Shown: positions 11,701 through 24,799, counted from the stretch's first letter. The stretch is DNA of 64,000 nucleotides from Thunnus maccoyii (GCF_910596095.1 NC_056555.1:13632001-13696000); one strand, 5' to 3'. Program-made: numbers and translations. The notes: generated by a model from the letters alone, not told the origin.

Positions 11701-14700
11701 CTGTTCAGTATGGTGGCTTGGTTGTTCACCTAGCATAAGCCAAGAAGATGAAGATTACAGACCATGCAAGAGAAGAATTTTTTTTTTTAGTTTCATGAAA
11801 AAGAAAGGAAATATTTCAAAAGCCTACAGCTTTTGTGGTCAAAAAAACCTACTATTGTATTTGGATGGCTCCACTTTCCACATCAATATTGTCCAATAAC
11901 GAATGCAGCTTGTGCTTATTATTATTTCTCCTTTTCTTCCTTTTGGATTTCGAGGAGTCTCCACAGCAGGCTGAGGTTGGGCAGCAGCTCATCCTCTAGT
12001 TTGACAGACCTCTCACAGGCAAAAACCTCAGGAGGAGGAGGAGGAGGAGGGGAGAAGGGTGGAACAGCTGGGGGCCTGGCGGAGGAGTGCAGCAGGGACA
12101 AAGGGACCCAGCAGAGGAGGGCCGGGGCCAACGCCACCTGGAACAGGTTGGTGTGGAAGAAATATTGAGGTTTATATTCCTAATCGAATGTTGGTTTACT
12201 TTCATATTTGGTTAAATGTGAAAATATGTTTTTTTTTTTTGGTCACACATGTGTGCCTACTCAAGCTCCCATGCCTGCGTTTACACACACATGCACATGT
12301 GTTTGTGTGTGTGTGTGCCTTTTTTCCCTAGGCATGCCACGTTGGAATAAAATTCTCTAGCAAAAAGCTTTATGTTATTCATGCTATGAATAGGAACCTT
12401 TTTTTTTACACACAAACACACGTATGCATCAACTCTTTCATTCTCTCTTCCCTCAGGCTCCATCACTATCTCTCTTTATCTCCATCCATCCCTCACTCCT
12501 TTCATCTTATTCTGCCTCATAGATTCTTTTCTTGGGTTATTTTAATGGTATTTCGGCTTTATTTAAAACTAGACAGCCGAAAGTGAAGCAAGAGCTCTGT
12601 TTACTGGGAGGTTGGAGAGTCATATGAGCACATAAGCTGGACCTAAACCTCCATTGAAACAAGTTCATATCCCTCTTACTCTATACTTTATGAATGTGGT
12701 CATTGTCAGTGTTCTAGTCTTTTTATGTTCTCATATTCCAAAAATGTTTTCTTTCTTCTTTAAGGAGTCCTTTTGGAGTTTGTTATTAATGATTTAGGAT
12801 CATGATTAAAGCTTAACTATCTTATTTAAATGTTTATGACTCAAAAGTGCAACAAGCAATAACTAACAATTTTAGAGCCTCATTACTCTGAAATAATGTG
12901 ACTAGGGCCATAGCTAATGATTATTTTCATTGTTGATTAATGTCAACTGTTTTCTAGATTAATTGATTAGTCATTTGGTCCATAAAGTGTCTGAAGATGA
13001 TAAAACAAATGTTGATCAGTGTTGTTTCCTAAAGCCCAGGGTGATGGCCTCAAAAGTCTTCTTTTGTCCCGACCAACAATCCACCCCCTACCGATAATCA
13101 GTTTACCGTTATAGAAGACAAAAGAATATTTATATTTTAGAAGCTGGAATAAGTTAAAAAATTATTAATTATTATTATTAATTATTAATCGGCTAATAAT
13201 TGCAGCTCTAGACATGATGACAAGATGATCCACCTGAACAGCCTGTGATACATTACTCAATAAACAAACCTGAATGGAGACCATTTCCATTGCTTTCTTA
13301 GGGATTTCACTTACATGAGCTTGTGCATAATTGTGGCAAATCTACTCTGTAATTTTAGCTTCAGTTGTATTTTTTGTATGAAATTTTGCTGCATGCAGTA
13401 GTCATGTAGTAATCATGTGTACTGTTTATGAATTGAATATTATTCTATTGATTTGTCTCTGTGAATATGTCCACTAAATGCTTCTTCTGTACATGTTTCT
13501 ATCTGTTTCAGCATCCACAACGCAGTGATCTCAGTTTTCCAGAGGAAGGATCTGGGAGATAATGAACTCTACACTCTGAATGAAGGTGTCAGGTTAGCTT
13601 TCCGCCTCTTCATCCTTCTGTCTGCCTTATTTGCTGTTTGTCTGTTTTTCTGACTTTCTCGCTGACTTTCACACAAGCATGCCAAATTTGGAGCTTAAGC
13701 TGGTTTATATTTTAGGAGGAAATTGAGCTAAATTACAGTGTTTTCTTCTGTAATTCCTCATCTTCCCTTGCTGTTGTGACAAATTTCTCACAAACACACA
13801 CACACACACACACACACTCTTACTCCCATATACACACAACGACAGCTTCAGCACTCTAAATTTAGTCTTTACTGGTTGGTTAATTTTACCATCGCTCGCA
13901 TGGCGTCACCACATCGCAGGTAAGGTTTTATTTGTTTTACTGCTGCTATTCTTGACTGTGTTCACTGAACCAGAAACACCTTGTTTATGAGGGGAAAAGA
14001 CAGGTTGAGGTTATGGAGGGGCCACTGTTGTGTGTTTGGTGTTTAATTACAGTGTAGCTCTGGGCAGTTAAGACAGGGCTGTCAAAACTGACTCCAGTCA
14101 TGTACAGTAAATGTTACTGCTGCACATACACATACACTGCATACATGCACACACGTTATTTGGCGCAAGTGATGGTTAAACTTCCCAGAGCGCAGCAGTC
14201 TAACATGTCCTGGGGTTGTGTTGCATCTAAAATTAACATAAAAGCTTTAATACACAACAGTAGTCATTCTGTATCTGTATCAGTAGTCATTTCTGTATGC
14301 TTATTTTTATTTGGAAGAGATCAACAGGCTTTTTAAATGATCTTTTTATGTCGACAAACATATACTGTTTGCACAGTGATGTTTTGTTCCTACAAAGGTT
14401 AAAGGTGAAATGTTTCTCTTCCTGTAATAACAGCAACTGAGATGTCATACTAATCTCTACCTGTGTGAACTGTTTATCAGTGGAAAATCCTGTTATTGAA
14501 ATGTTCTGACGTTGCTGTAGCCTTTTGTTTTCAGTGTGAACAACATCTTTTCTCATTTCCTGAGTCTGCTGCTGTTTAAATACTGCAGCTTGCCAGTGCA
14601 TGAGAGCTCATTACTTCTGATTCATGTTTAGGAGGTATTACTGTTAATGTGTGTTTGTGCGTCAATACAGTGTGTGTGTGTGCGCTCACATGGTCCTGTC

Positions 14701-17700
14701 TGTTTTGCAGGCAGCTGCTGAAGACGGAGCTGGGCTCCTTCTTCACTGAGTACCTTCAGAATCAGCTGCTCACTAAAGGCATGGTCATACTGAGGGACAA
14801 GATCCGCTTCTATGAAGGTACACATAATCACAAACAAAACATATACACCCACATTTAATGAGGGGAGTGGGAATGTGGGTAGTAAATTACTTTTTTGCAG
14901 TATATTATTAGTGAAAGACGTCTAAGTACCCAAAGAGCAGTTCCTCAAAGCTGTTTATTTCTCACTCATTTCCCCACTGCTGAAGTTTTCCCCTTCCCAA
15001 ACTATCCAACATAACATCTAAATGAAACACAATGCCGTCTGTCCCACTCTTTAAACATCACTATCCTGATTACAAGCTTAAAAAAACATACATTAATAAC
15101 ACCGTTGTCATCTTTTGTTCCATCTCTAGAGTTTTTCAGACTACAGCTGAGATATTGGAACAAGTTTACAAGAGCTGCAACTAACAATTATTTTCATTAT
15201 TGATTAATCTGCCAACTGTTTTATTGATTAATAGACTGTTATGAATTCTTATGTCTTCAAAATGTCTAAAAATAGTGAAACATGCACGTTATAATTTCAA
15301 ACACCATGTGGTAAAGTATTCAAATTGCTTGTTTTATTCAATCAGCAGTCCAAATCCAAAAGTATTCACTTTACTATGATATATGACAAAAAGCATAAAA
15401 TCCTCACATTTAAAAAGCTGGGACCAGTGAATATGTGGCGTTTTTTTCTAGAAAAATAACTAATTGATCAACTAATCATAACAGTGATAAAATTTACAGA
15501 GATAAAACTTACACATAAACAAGTCTGTAGATATAAAAACATATATGGGTTGTTGTTTAGCTATGAAAGTATAAATACATATAAACTGGAAGGAAGAGAC
15601 TGTGGGTTGATAATAAAATATAATAAAAGGAAAAGAATTCGTCTGATGAATGTTCAAAAGAAAATTAGATTTTCTCAGGTTTAATGAAAAAATTATGTCA
15701 GATAGAAAATCTAAGGCATCGAACGTTTCTAGGTAAGCAAAATTCTACAATATGCTTTTTTATGCAATGCAAAAGTAATCAGGTCCCTTTGCTGAGCCTT
15801 AAGGTCTGAGACTTGTTCTGTTATTAACTGACACTGGGTCCTGGCTTTGGCGAGGAAAGCTCACTGTGCCACTGAATCATTTCAGGGAAAGTCCGAGATG
15901 AATGTAAAGGCTTTTATCTCATGTGACACAAGTCTAGCAGGGAAAAATAATAATTGACTAAAATTACAGATGTGGAGTTAACCATTGATCAGTTTGAACT
16001 GTGAAAACAAAACTCCATCTCTTCATCGTCACTACTGTAGGAGGACAGTTTGCTGCAGTATGCAAACATGCACACACGCACACACACATGCAAACACAAA
16101 CAGTCAGTGAGAGGGAGCCTTTGACGAGGTGAGAACAAGAGACACTGAAATAATTTCATTCTCTCTGTTGTGGTAACTGTGTGACCTTTCTTTGAAGCGC
16201 CTTTGATAAGGATAAAGCACACAAACACATACACACATGCACACACACACTGATTTTCAGTGCTGTCGTCACAGCAAGCAGACAGGAAGTGATGCTTTAC
16301 GTCAGTTATACAAGATCCAGTCAGACACTCCACATATGACAAACCACTGCGGTACAAACAATCATACAGTGACTCACAGACCAATTGTTCTGGTTTAATC
16401 AATAGTTTGTAGTAGTATTTGTGTGTGTGTATGTGTGTGTGGAAAAATAGCTGCACTTAAAGAATATCTGTTAATTCTCCAGGGTCATGTACGTCATGAA
16501 GGAATTCATGTACCACGTTTGTATTTCATGTGATGCGTTCACATGACGAGCCTCTGCCACATTCATTAATGACCAAATCACAAAGATTATTGCCAGAGAC
16601 CATTTAAATATGATCATACAAAGGTGAGTCGTAGCTTCTAGAAGTTTAAATTGAGCCTGTTGACATGACAAACAGTACTGTGCAAACGTTTTAGACACTT
16701 AAGGAGGAGGCTGCTTTCAAAAGTGATGCCATGAATAGTTTTATTTGTTACTTAACTTCATATAAAGTTCAGTAAACAGAAGAAAACCTAAATTAAATTA
16801 TGATTGGTGTGACACTCTTCGCCTTTAAAACAGCAGCAGCTCTCCTTGGTATACTTTCGCACAGTTTTGCAGGTATTTGGCAGGTTGGTTTATGCAAGGA
16901 TCTTGCAGAAGTTGCCACAGTTGTTCTGTGGATTTAGGCATCGTAGTTGTTTCTGTTCCTTCACATAATCCCAAACTGACTCCATGATGTTAAAATCAGG
17001 GCTCTGTGGGGGCCCAAACCATCTGCTGCAGGACTGAAGATAGTTCTTCATGACTCTGACTGTTTGTTTGGAGTCATTGTCATGCTGCAGAATAAATTTG
17101 GGACCTATCAGACGCCTCCTTGATGGTATTTCATTGTGGATAAGAACGTAAACATCTAAAGTGCCTAAAACATTTGTACATTATCATTATTATTATTATT
17201 ATGTTCCCCACCAAATGTCAATACATATCATCCATTTTATTAACTTTCAAGATTTCACACTTTTGATGAATTAGAGCTTCATCCTTATTTGAACAGACAC
17301 CCAAATGCTACTAAAGCTGTCCTTAATACTGGAATTTACATTACAGAAAAACACTGAAAACAATCAAGATATATGCAAAAAAAAGAAACAAGCCTAACTT
17401 ACCCAGATGTGAATCCGCACAGGACCAATATTTGGCTAAATACCTTAATTGCAGCATAATTTTCACTGCAAATCGCAGGCTCCATCAAGTCCAACATAAT
17501 CTTTTTAAACACATATCTGCAAGTAAATGCTAAGTCATCGTCAGACGATAGCTGATGGGCTCTGAGATTGTGTCCAACATTATGGACATGGCAGATTTGA
17601 ACAACACTAAGAACGCAGACAACTCCTTCTGTTATTACAAATCATATGAATCAAATGAACTTTGATGGCAATATTTCTCCAAAACATCCATAACTTGAGT

Positions 17701-20700
17701 ATAATCTCTTGTCTACTGCCTGCGCTGTCATTTCTTTGACTTTGTAGTTCTCTTGTGGTTGGCTGATTATCTTCCTCCTCACGTGTGTGATACAGGTCAG
17801 AAGTTGTTGGACTCTCTGGCTGACACCTGGGACTTCTTCTTCTGTGATGTTCTGTCCATGTTGCAGGCCATCTTCTATCCTGTGCAGGTACACGCACTCA
17901 TACATACAGTCATACATAAATACTGTCCTTACATAACTATTGTTTTGACCTGTGTGGGTGTGTGTGTGTGTCTTCAGGGAAAAGAACCGTCAGTGCGTCA
18001 GTTGGCCCTGCTCCACTTCAGGAACATCATCACCCTTAACCTGAAACTGGATGAGGCTCTGTCTCGACCTCGAGCCAGAGTTCCTCCTTCTATCATACAG
18101 ATGCTGCTGATACTACAGGTGCACACACACATGCAAACCCTCTATCTCTGTCTATTTTTCTCCTTCTTTGTCTTTCCCTCACGCTATCTCTCTCATCTAC
18201 GCACAGCATGCACAGACAAACATCCATAACTGCTATGGGTTGAGGGAAGAGAGTAAATGACAACAGATGGGGAAAGAGGAGCAGAGGGTACAAAGAGCTT
18301 GTTGAGCTTTTTTTTCTTGCAAGGGGATCTCACAGGAAGTAATCTCAATGTGAACACAGTCGTCTTCCCATGACCAGTCACTACCCTCTGCACCCTGCCT
18401 GTGTATGTGTGTGTGAATTATCTGTTTACACTTTCCTTTAAGACCCTGAAATGCTCACAAAAACAGAAAAACCCAATAAGTCAAATCTGAGTAGAGCGTC
18501 TTGGCCCTCATGAGCAAAACGTACATTTTTATATGTAGAATTAGAGTTGAGGCGAAGGATTAAAGGAATACAGTATGTGAATTTTTTCTTAGCTCAGTGA
18601 TGAGAGTACAGATATTCATATCCCCTGTGGATAATTTGCGTCAGTTTGTAAATATATAAAAATAAGCAAAACAGTAAGAGACTGATATCGCCCCAAAGTA
18701 AGAAGCGTGACCTTTAGAGTTTTATATTTTTTTTTATATACAGCCAAACCAGGTTCATTTGGTTTAGTTATTCATCCATTGTGCAGTGACTTGTAGCTGC
18801 GCAGTTAATTACCCATTATTTTCACTTCCTATGGGAACAGGAAGAGAGTTGTTTAGTTGTTATTGAACTGTGGTGTTGCAGCGCTCTTTGTGCGCACAAC
18901 ACATACTGGGTTTTCAAGTTTTCAAGACGCTTTTCCTTTCACAAAATTAGCTCCAGACATTGTCGATTACTTCCCATATTTCACTGTTGAGGAACACATC
19001 CATGACTGTGTCTCTTATTCTTGCAAGATGAGTAATGGGGAGCAAAGAAGGACAAAACAAATTCTGCAATACATAATTAGGTTCTTTTTTGTCCATGGGG
19101 TAGCTAACATGCACAAGACTTTATTCCATAATAACTATCGAATAAAGTTTAAACTGCATGACGGTCAAAGTGCTGCTTCCTCTTTACAGGTTGTTTGATG
19201 CCTCTGCTTTGTTTTTTCTAATCTTTGTTTTTTCCTAACTGTATAATTTCATATTGTGTAGTTTTATTCAAATCAAACAATCTAAAAAGGGGAAACCACT
19301 CTTTGATTGAACTGCTCACAACACACAGTCGTACATCTAGTTTGTCACAAAGTAGGTTGAAACTGCTGCATCAAAGTGATCAGCACTCTAGTTCTCAGAA
19401 GATGACACAGTCTTTTTTTCTGAGTACAGAAGAAAAAATTCATGAGAGGAGACCAGAGTAGACGAGTGCAGTCAGGTGATCGTCCACAGCGCCCCTACTT
19501 TGAATTTTTGATCAAAATGAAGTGCGAATATTTAGGTTTAGCATGTGGACAGAGTAGCTGCAGGGAATTCTAATACTGTCAATTTCTTGGAACTCATAAA
19601 AGGAGAAGTAAAACAAATCCTAACATATGAATGCACAGTTGGGTAATTTCTGAATATTTTACTAAACATCTTATTTGAGATACCCAAAGAACATACTGTG
19701 GTTTGTTGAGTAAACTGAGAAGGATTCGGGCTCTTGGAGGATCTATGTAACAGTTACTTTAAAAACCCATTCATCATTCACAGTTTTCAAATCGGTCTTT
19801 GTTTTTTTTGCATTTGTTCTTTGGTTGACCTTTGGCTCACAAAGGATCAAATTTAAAGTGGCAGTCACTACGGTGAAGATTTGAGAAACCAGTCAAAGGT
19901 TAAATGATGATTTTCATCACACAGTCAACCTGTTGGACTTTAAATATTTAAAATGAGGCATTAATTGGTCAGAGGTAAGTTGTGGGACAGGAAATGAATG
20001 CAAGTAGAAAAAGCTTTCAAGTGCCTGTTTGGGTGTATGAGCTGTGAGTCTGTGACAGTTTGTCTCTTTGTGTGGGTTAGTTGTAGTCACTGTAGTGACT
20101 CATTGACGCAAATCTGCTACTTCCAGACCGAGGGAGGTCAAGACAGTGCGACAGAGGAAGGCATGGAAAGTAAAAAAGACACAGAAAGAGAAAACGGGTT
20201 ATATTTATTTCCCTGTTTTATCCATTCTGTACAAATATATACTGCAGGGTAACTTCACAGTAACTGGTCTGTTTTTGTTTGCCTGAAGTGAAAACCAAAT
20301 CAACATAAAGCAGAGAAAGAGAAATGGAAAACAGGTACAGTCGAATATATGAAAGCAGACAGGAAAACAGAGCAGTTAAGAAGAAAAAGTTGAGTGTCAA
20401 ACACAAAAAAATTCAGCTCTGAACATTTGCTGTTTTTGTTTCTTTTCGTTTCATCTGTTAGTAATTTCCCTTTTCGTTCTGTTGAGACGCCGTGACGCCA
20501 ATTGACTGAAGTCTGTTCTATTTATGTGGTTTGTTTCTGCGCTGTGGTTTTGATGCATGGGCTCAGTGATTCAGAGTGTTGAAATTTGATTGATCTCTGA
20601 AGACCCTGAAGTGAGCTCTGGGCTCATGTGTATCACACCCCTCAGTGTAAAAATTTGCTCTTAAGTTAGCAAAATTGTGGAAGCGATTCAGACTGATTGT

Positions 20701-21820
20701 AAATTTTTAAAATAAGAAAAAAAGACTTTTTATGTTCTTATGTTTTTATGTTCTTATTTGTTAGTCATGACTAAGACTGAGTTCATAAAACAGCACCATC
20801 TTAATTATGAGTGTCATTTGTTTGCCACTGATCTACTTAGAAATGCTTTTCGCACATATGTTTTGAAGTTGTAGTAGAGTTCTGTGTGGGCCTGTACACA
20901 TGTTGGGAAAGCTGCTCTAATTAGCATTTTTAATTAACAATGGATCGAATTACATTTTTTGCATTTAGCTTGCATTTGAGCCGACAAATTTAGCAACTAG
21001 CTAGTGAACATAATGGAGCGTTTAGTAGCTACAGAGTCAAATATTTCCCTCAGGAGATGATGGAAACCAAACTAGAACTAAAAGGAGAATGAATATTGAA
21101 TGTTAGTCTTAATGTTATGTAATACAATCTGTTGCACTGCCCCCAAGTGGCCAAACAATCAATTAATTTAGCTTTAAGACCCAACTCGAGACTCGTAACT
21201 ATACTTTTGTTTTATTTCATCCGTTACTGAACATTAGCTTGTAAACACTTGTAAATATCTGAACCTGATACAACCTGAGCCTGAAGCTTTATACGACAAA
21301 ACTAACCAACATGAACCTTGATGTTTTGGCGGGTTTGTTGGGTTCAGGTCACGTAGCAGAACTCAGTTTGCTGTTTTTAGCGACTGCTCTGAGGGTCATT
21401 CAGCTCCCTGTACTCATATGTTTTGTTGCAGAGGAAACTAAGTTCTGTTTAGTCTGCACTGCACAGCTCTGATGTAACAGACTCCCCCACCCAAATTTTT
21501 CCCAACTTTATTTATTTGTTTATCACTAATTTCACACTCATCACTCACTATCCACACAGAAATTCTGTCTATATTGAAACAGTCATACGGTTTGTTTTGT
21601 CTGTCTCTGTATCTAAATTGAGCAATGACGCTGATGCTTCTGTTATCTCAGCATGTTTATACATGTTTATACAAGTTTACGATCGGGACTAAATTCACTC
21701 AACACTCTAAGATATTTAAGTAATGTGGACTAAAATAATAATAATATGAATTCAATGAAATTATCAGAGATCTTTTGATTCTAAAGTATCTAACAGACTG
21801 ATAAAATCACAGAAAGCTTG

Positions 21821-21886
<66 letters not shown>

Positions 21887-24413
21887 ACCCCGGAAATGTT
21901 TTTATGGCTTTTAAAGTTTCCACTACCTCTGGCCAACAAGCAGCAATTACTGGCTAACACAAACTTGTGTTTGTTTATCTATGTGTGTGTTTGATGCAGG
22001 GAGTCCATGAATCTAAAGGTGTAACAGACGACTACCTGCGGCTGGAGTCTCTCATCCAGAAGGTGGTCTCTCCCTACCTCGGGACTCATGGATTATATTC
22101 CCGAGATGGATCATCAAATCTGCACTGCTCCTCCTGCTTGTTGGGTATGTGTGTGTGTGTGTCCAATGGGAGTGTTTTTAAAGGTTACAAGTTCCATGTT
22201 CCTGTGTTTATATCATTTCTTGTACTTGAGGCTTTCTGTAGTGTTATGTGGAATGTTTTCAGTTATAAAGTAATCATAATTAAAAAGTGATTTAGGGTTC
22301 AAACCTCAAAGGGGTAGAGCCCTATTGAGTTTGTAGCGGGTTATTATTGTTTGTTGCCTGCCGCAGCGGCACAAATTGCTGTGAGCTGGAATGAGTTAAA
22401 ACCATGAAACTTGGCTCAATAACTGGAAATGATGTGAATGTGCAACAGCTACTTCCCTCTGTTGAGCGCAAAAAGGTTTGAACCTGTAAATTGCAGCTTG
22501 CAGCTATATTCTCTCTTTCCTTTTCCCACTCTCTCACTCTCTTTAGAAAAGCGTTTACAGCGCTCCTGGCCCTCCAAAGCAGGCAACCCCCCCGGCGCCA
22601 AGAACCCAGTGGTACGTTCTAAAAGCTACAACGTTCCCATGCTGACCCCTGTGGTTGAGTACGACGCAGACTCCTCCACGGGAGGAAATGCAGGCATCAG
22701 ACGCCACTCAGTATGTGAGATGACGTCCTGTGTGGAGGAGACCAGCTCTGTGGCCGGATCCACCGCCAGCGTCACCAATAACACCAGTAACACCAGCACA
22801 TCCAGCCTCGCCAACCGCTCCCTGGCTTCCACAGCCTCTGCTACACTTTCAGGTAGAACAAAAGAGTAAAACAAAACATTGACAGCTGTAACTTTCAAGA
22901 TAGCAAGAGGCTATTGTTTCTGGAGGGACAGATGTAAAACTGAGTCCAAGAATGTCTAAGAAAAGCCTTTTATTTTTATACTCCCTGCAAAAATCTTCTA
23001 TATTCATATATTTTCTCTGCACAAACATATGTTTTATCTTTCAGTTCTTGAATAATGAATTAAATTAAAGTAATATTTCTGAAAAATGTATCGTTTCCTT
23101 TTTAAATGAATGCACATCCAACCAAATACTGTATTAGGACGAGCTATAATAAGATGCATCACTATTCATCAATATCAAAATTAGAGATTTGTTTGTAATT
23201 ACATTAAGAATAAACCCCACTGTTCACATGTAATTCTTCTTGATATGTGACTGTAATATTCCAAAGAATTCAACATAAAATCTAAATGTCTGTGTATGTT
23301 AGTGAGTTTTTTTATACACATCTCCCACCTTGTTGCTCTCACATGCAAATTCATTTACGTGAGTTATTTCTGTTACCTTACACAGGCTGTTATAATTCAA
23401 GATTAATTTATTATCATTTTACAACACAAGATTGTATAACGAAATGCAGTCTGCATTCCCTTAATGCTACTCACAAAAACAGAAGTGATATAAATGGATT
23501 AATAAATAATAAGTCATAAAAATAAAACTATTTTTTATATTGGAGTGCAGAGGATGAATTGAGGAGTATCACAGCCTGAGGAAAGAAACTGCTCTGTAGT
23601 CTGCTGGTGATGCAGTGATATATGGTTTTATAATGTATGTAGCTAAACCCGCCACGGTTGTGAGACACTTTCTGGCATTTTATTATGATCTGTTGTATGA
23701 AAAGCACTTCTATATATGTAATGTTATACAGAGGAACAGTGCAATTTTGCTCCACAGTGTGAGAGCTATCAATCCTGCAAATCAGTGGGAATATCAAATG
23801 AGAGATCTAGTGTCCCGTCATGGTCTACATGGTGCTTCAGAGGCTCTTTGTTATGAGGCTAAAATTCAGACAGAACACTGAATATTTGGGATTTTGGTGT
23901 GAAAGTGGTCATATTTGATCATATTCAAGCACTGATGCTTCTGTTCTCTTCACTGGAAAGACCAAACAGCCATCTGATCAACAGGGAAACCACAGAGTTT
24001 TGATTATCTTTTAATATACTGATCATTCATTCATTTTAACCCTACAACTCTCCATTACAGACACTGTGACCTCCAGCCAGGACCCCCAACCCAGAGACGT
24101 TGGCAGTCGCGCAGGTCCCCGCTCCCTCCAGCCGCAGCATCACTCCCCCTCCATCCTCCCTGATCCGTCCCCAGGCGATGACACACACTGCACAGGCTCA
24201 CTGGTGTTCGACTCCCCTTTGTCCTCCAGAGTGCTGGTTCCAGACATGAGCTCCGGTCCCAGCCCATCGTCTAGCCCGGAGATGATGATGGACCACATCC
24301 TGGAATCTTTGGACTCAGAGCCGGAGCATGATGGCATCTTTCTGGACTTCTCGAGACGCTGCTCCGGAGGATCGGCGCAAAGCAGAGGCAGCAACAGGCA
24401 GAGTGTGGCGTGA
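8712..24413 (+). CDS. prr5: prr5: proline-rich protein 5 (Protor-1), mTORC2-associated
   Basis: Coding exons: 8712-8737, 11970-12146, 13512-13592, 14711-14817, 17796-17887, 17978-18118, 22000-22144, 22547-22852, 24061-24413. All introns are GT-AG and phases close exactly to 475 aa; human PRR5 is about 388. Protor proteins bind Rictor in mTORC2, a cytoplasmic/membrane kinase complex that phosphorylates AKT and SGK. The N-terminus (MEREGSLRRLRLG, then six serines and a glycine run) matches the human start only loosely, but GTQQRRAGANATWN at about residues 54-67 is near-identical. The HbrB-like domain (about 68-257) is strongly conserved, e.g. RQLLKTELGSFFTEYLQNQL and GKEPSVRQLALLHFRN. After it, KNPVVRSKSYNVP and IRRHSVCEMTSC are conserved phospho-site-like motifs. 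A Ser/Thr-rich insert follows, then MMMDHILESLDSEPEHDGIF and the C-terminal RQSVA (human RQSVV). The match to PRR5 is better than to PRR5L. The start has good context (aacATGG) and joins in phase to exon 2. Confidence 0.95.
9716..10081. other. Purine-rich intronic stretch, no exon supported
   Basis: A GA-rich segment (gagagaagt-type words) in the first coding intron of prr5 keeps several frames open on both strands. The translations are Arg/Glu or Ser/Leu rich and resemble no prr5 isoform or known family, so it is annotated as low-complexity intron. Confidence 0.6.
10341..10580 (+). repeat. Degenerate GGGCTGCAAC-type MITE remnant
   Basis: actagggatacaactaatta followed by tattgattttttggtc resembles a strongly decayed start of the family seen at 12903 and 15170. 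A second recognisable block is the ttgcttgataaatgat region near 10534. Assignment is tentative because of divergence. Confidence 0.35.
10750..10975 (-). repeat. GGTTAG-rich dispersed repeat, reversed, ending in CA tract
   Basis: CTAACC-rich text on the plus strand (tcctaacctgaacccc, aacctaatactaacctc) ends in a short CA run at about 10959-10973. Read on the minus strand it starts with the GT tract and passes through gaggacattttt and gggttcaggttagg words of a common teleost dispersed repeat. Compare 1381-1600 in the other orientation. Confidence 0.55.
12032..12052 (+). repeat. GGA trinucleotide run in prr5 exon 2
   Basis: About seven GGA units encode an uninterrupted glycine run between SQAKTS and EKGG in Prr5. 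It lies N-terminal to the HbrB-like domain, where human PRR5 has a short alanine run (AAAA) at a similar place. Length polymorphism is expected. Confidence 0.85.
12903..13212 (+). mobile_element. GGGCTGCAAC-type MITE copy
   Basis: The left end (agggccatagctaatgatta) and right end (taattgcagctct) are inverted relative to each other. Internal blocks gattaattgattagtcattt, gtttcctaaagcccag and cttttgtcccgaccaac match the outer element at 3984-5063. It is non-coding and sits in the prr5 intron between exons 2 and 3. Confidence 0.65.
13900..13919 (+). other. Candidate alternative first coding exon of prr5
   Basis: ATGGCGTCACCACATCGCAG is followed immediately by a strong donor, gtaagg. Its 20 coding bases leave the same split codon (AG|) as exon 3, so it would splice in frame to exon 4 at 14711 and give MASPHR followed by RQLLKTELG. 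No promoter is recognisable beyond locally higher CpG. It could be coincidence. Confidence 0.3.
15170..15483 (+). mobile_element. GGGCTGCAAC-type MITE copy
   Basis: It begins agagctgcaactaacaatta and continues with ttgattaatctgccaactg, the best-preserved left end of the family in the window. The right portion (aactaattgatcaactaatc) is the decayed inverted end. It lies in the prr5 intron between exons 4 and 5. Confidence 0.65.
16673..17181 (-). mobile_element. Decayed Tc1/mariner element with transposase C-terminal remnant
   Basis: Ends form an inverted repeat: cagtactgtgcaaacgtttt on the left and, reverse-complemented, gtacaaatgttttaggcact on the right. The minus strand inside reads discontinuously as the C-terminal part of a Tc1 transposase, with recognisable blocks QHDND, WFGPPQSPDFN and MESVW, broken by stops and a frameshift. 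The N-terminal DNA-binding half is missing. It lies in the prr5 intron between exons 4 and 5 and cannot be active. Confidence 0.75.
21821..21886. repeat. (CTTT)n tetranucleotide microsatellite
   Basis: About 16 CTTT units occur in the prr5 intron before exon 7. The repeat is a perfect tandem without spacers, so it is not a CRISPR array. Confidence 0.97.
22280..22510. repeat. Dispersed repeat in the prr5 intron between exons 7 and 8
   Basis: The stretch contains ggggtagagccctattgagt, ttaaaaccatgaaacttggc and caataactgg. These words belong to a repeat I associate with many percomorph introns. It ends about 40 bases before the acceptor of exon 8. Borders and class are uncertain. Confidence 0.4.
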
Positions 24414-24705
24414 CACACAGAAACACACACACACATACACATGATGATACGGAGACATGCGCACACAATGCTGAGCCAAGACTGACATTCCTCACACCCT
24501 GTGATGTCTCCTGCTGTTTTCTAAGATCTCTAGATCATCAGGGATTTGTTCAAACTGTCATATTTTTCTATGTGATGTGATCAATCCTTCCAATATTTAA
24601 ATCTGGCATAACATTTACACTTTCTGGATTGTTTGCCTCCAGTTGAAAACAGCACCGGCTTCTCTGGGAAGCTATTATCACACCATTGTCTTGACGTACA
24701 AGCTA

Positions 24706-24799
24706 AATAAATTAATAAAATTTGATTAGACTATAGTGGTTGTATCACAGGTTTTGCAGTTTTAGAAGGAAGTTTTCCCTTTTTTCTGTGATGAATAAA
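24706..24799 (+). terminator. prr5 polyadenylation signals (candidates)
   Basis: AATAAA occurs at 24706-24711, 24714-24719 and 24794-24799, which is 293-386 bases after the prr5 stop. GT/T-rich sequence follows the first pair. One or more of these probably ends the prr5 mRNA. The choice cannot be settled from sequence. Confidence 0.5.

Noticed and set aside
15989-16456. 155-aa minus-strand ORF
   Set aside because: It is held open by CA-rich tracts, with cysteine/valine runs typical of translated microsatellite; no splice or homology support.
21821-21886. Regular short repeats as a possible CRISPR-like array
   Set aside because: A pure CTTT tandem with no spacers, in a vertebrate intron.
22280-22345. 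gggttcaaacctc as a tRNA T-arm
   Set aside because: No matching A box, acceptor stem or anticodon arm around it; the text belongs to a dispersed repeat.
22438-22869. 143-aa plus-strand ORF as a stand-alone gene
   Set aside because: The real coding part is prr5 exon 8 (22547-22852); the ORF merely extends into both introns.
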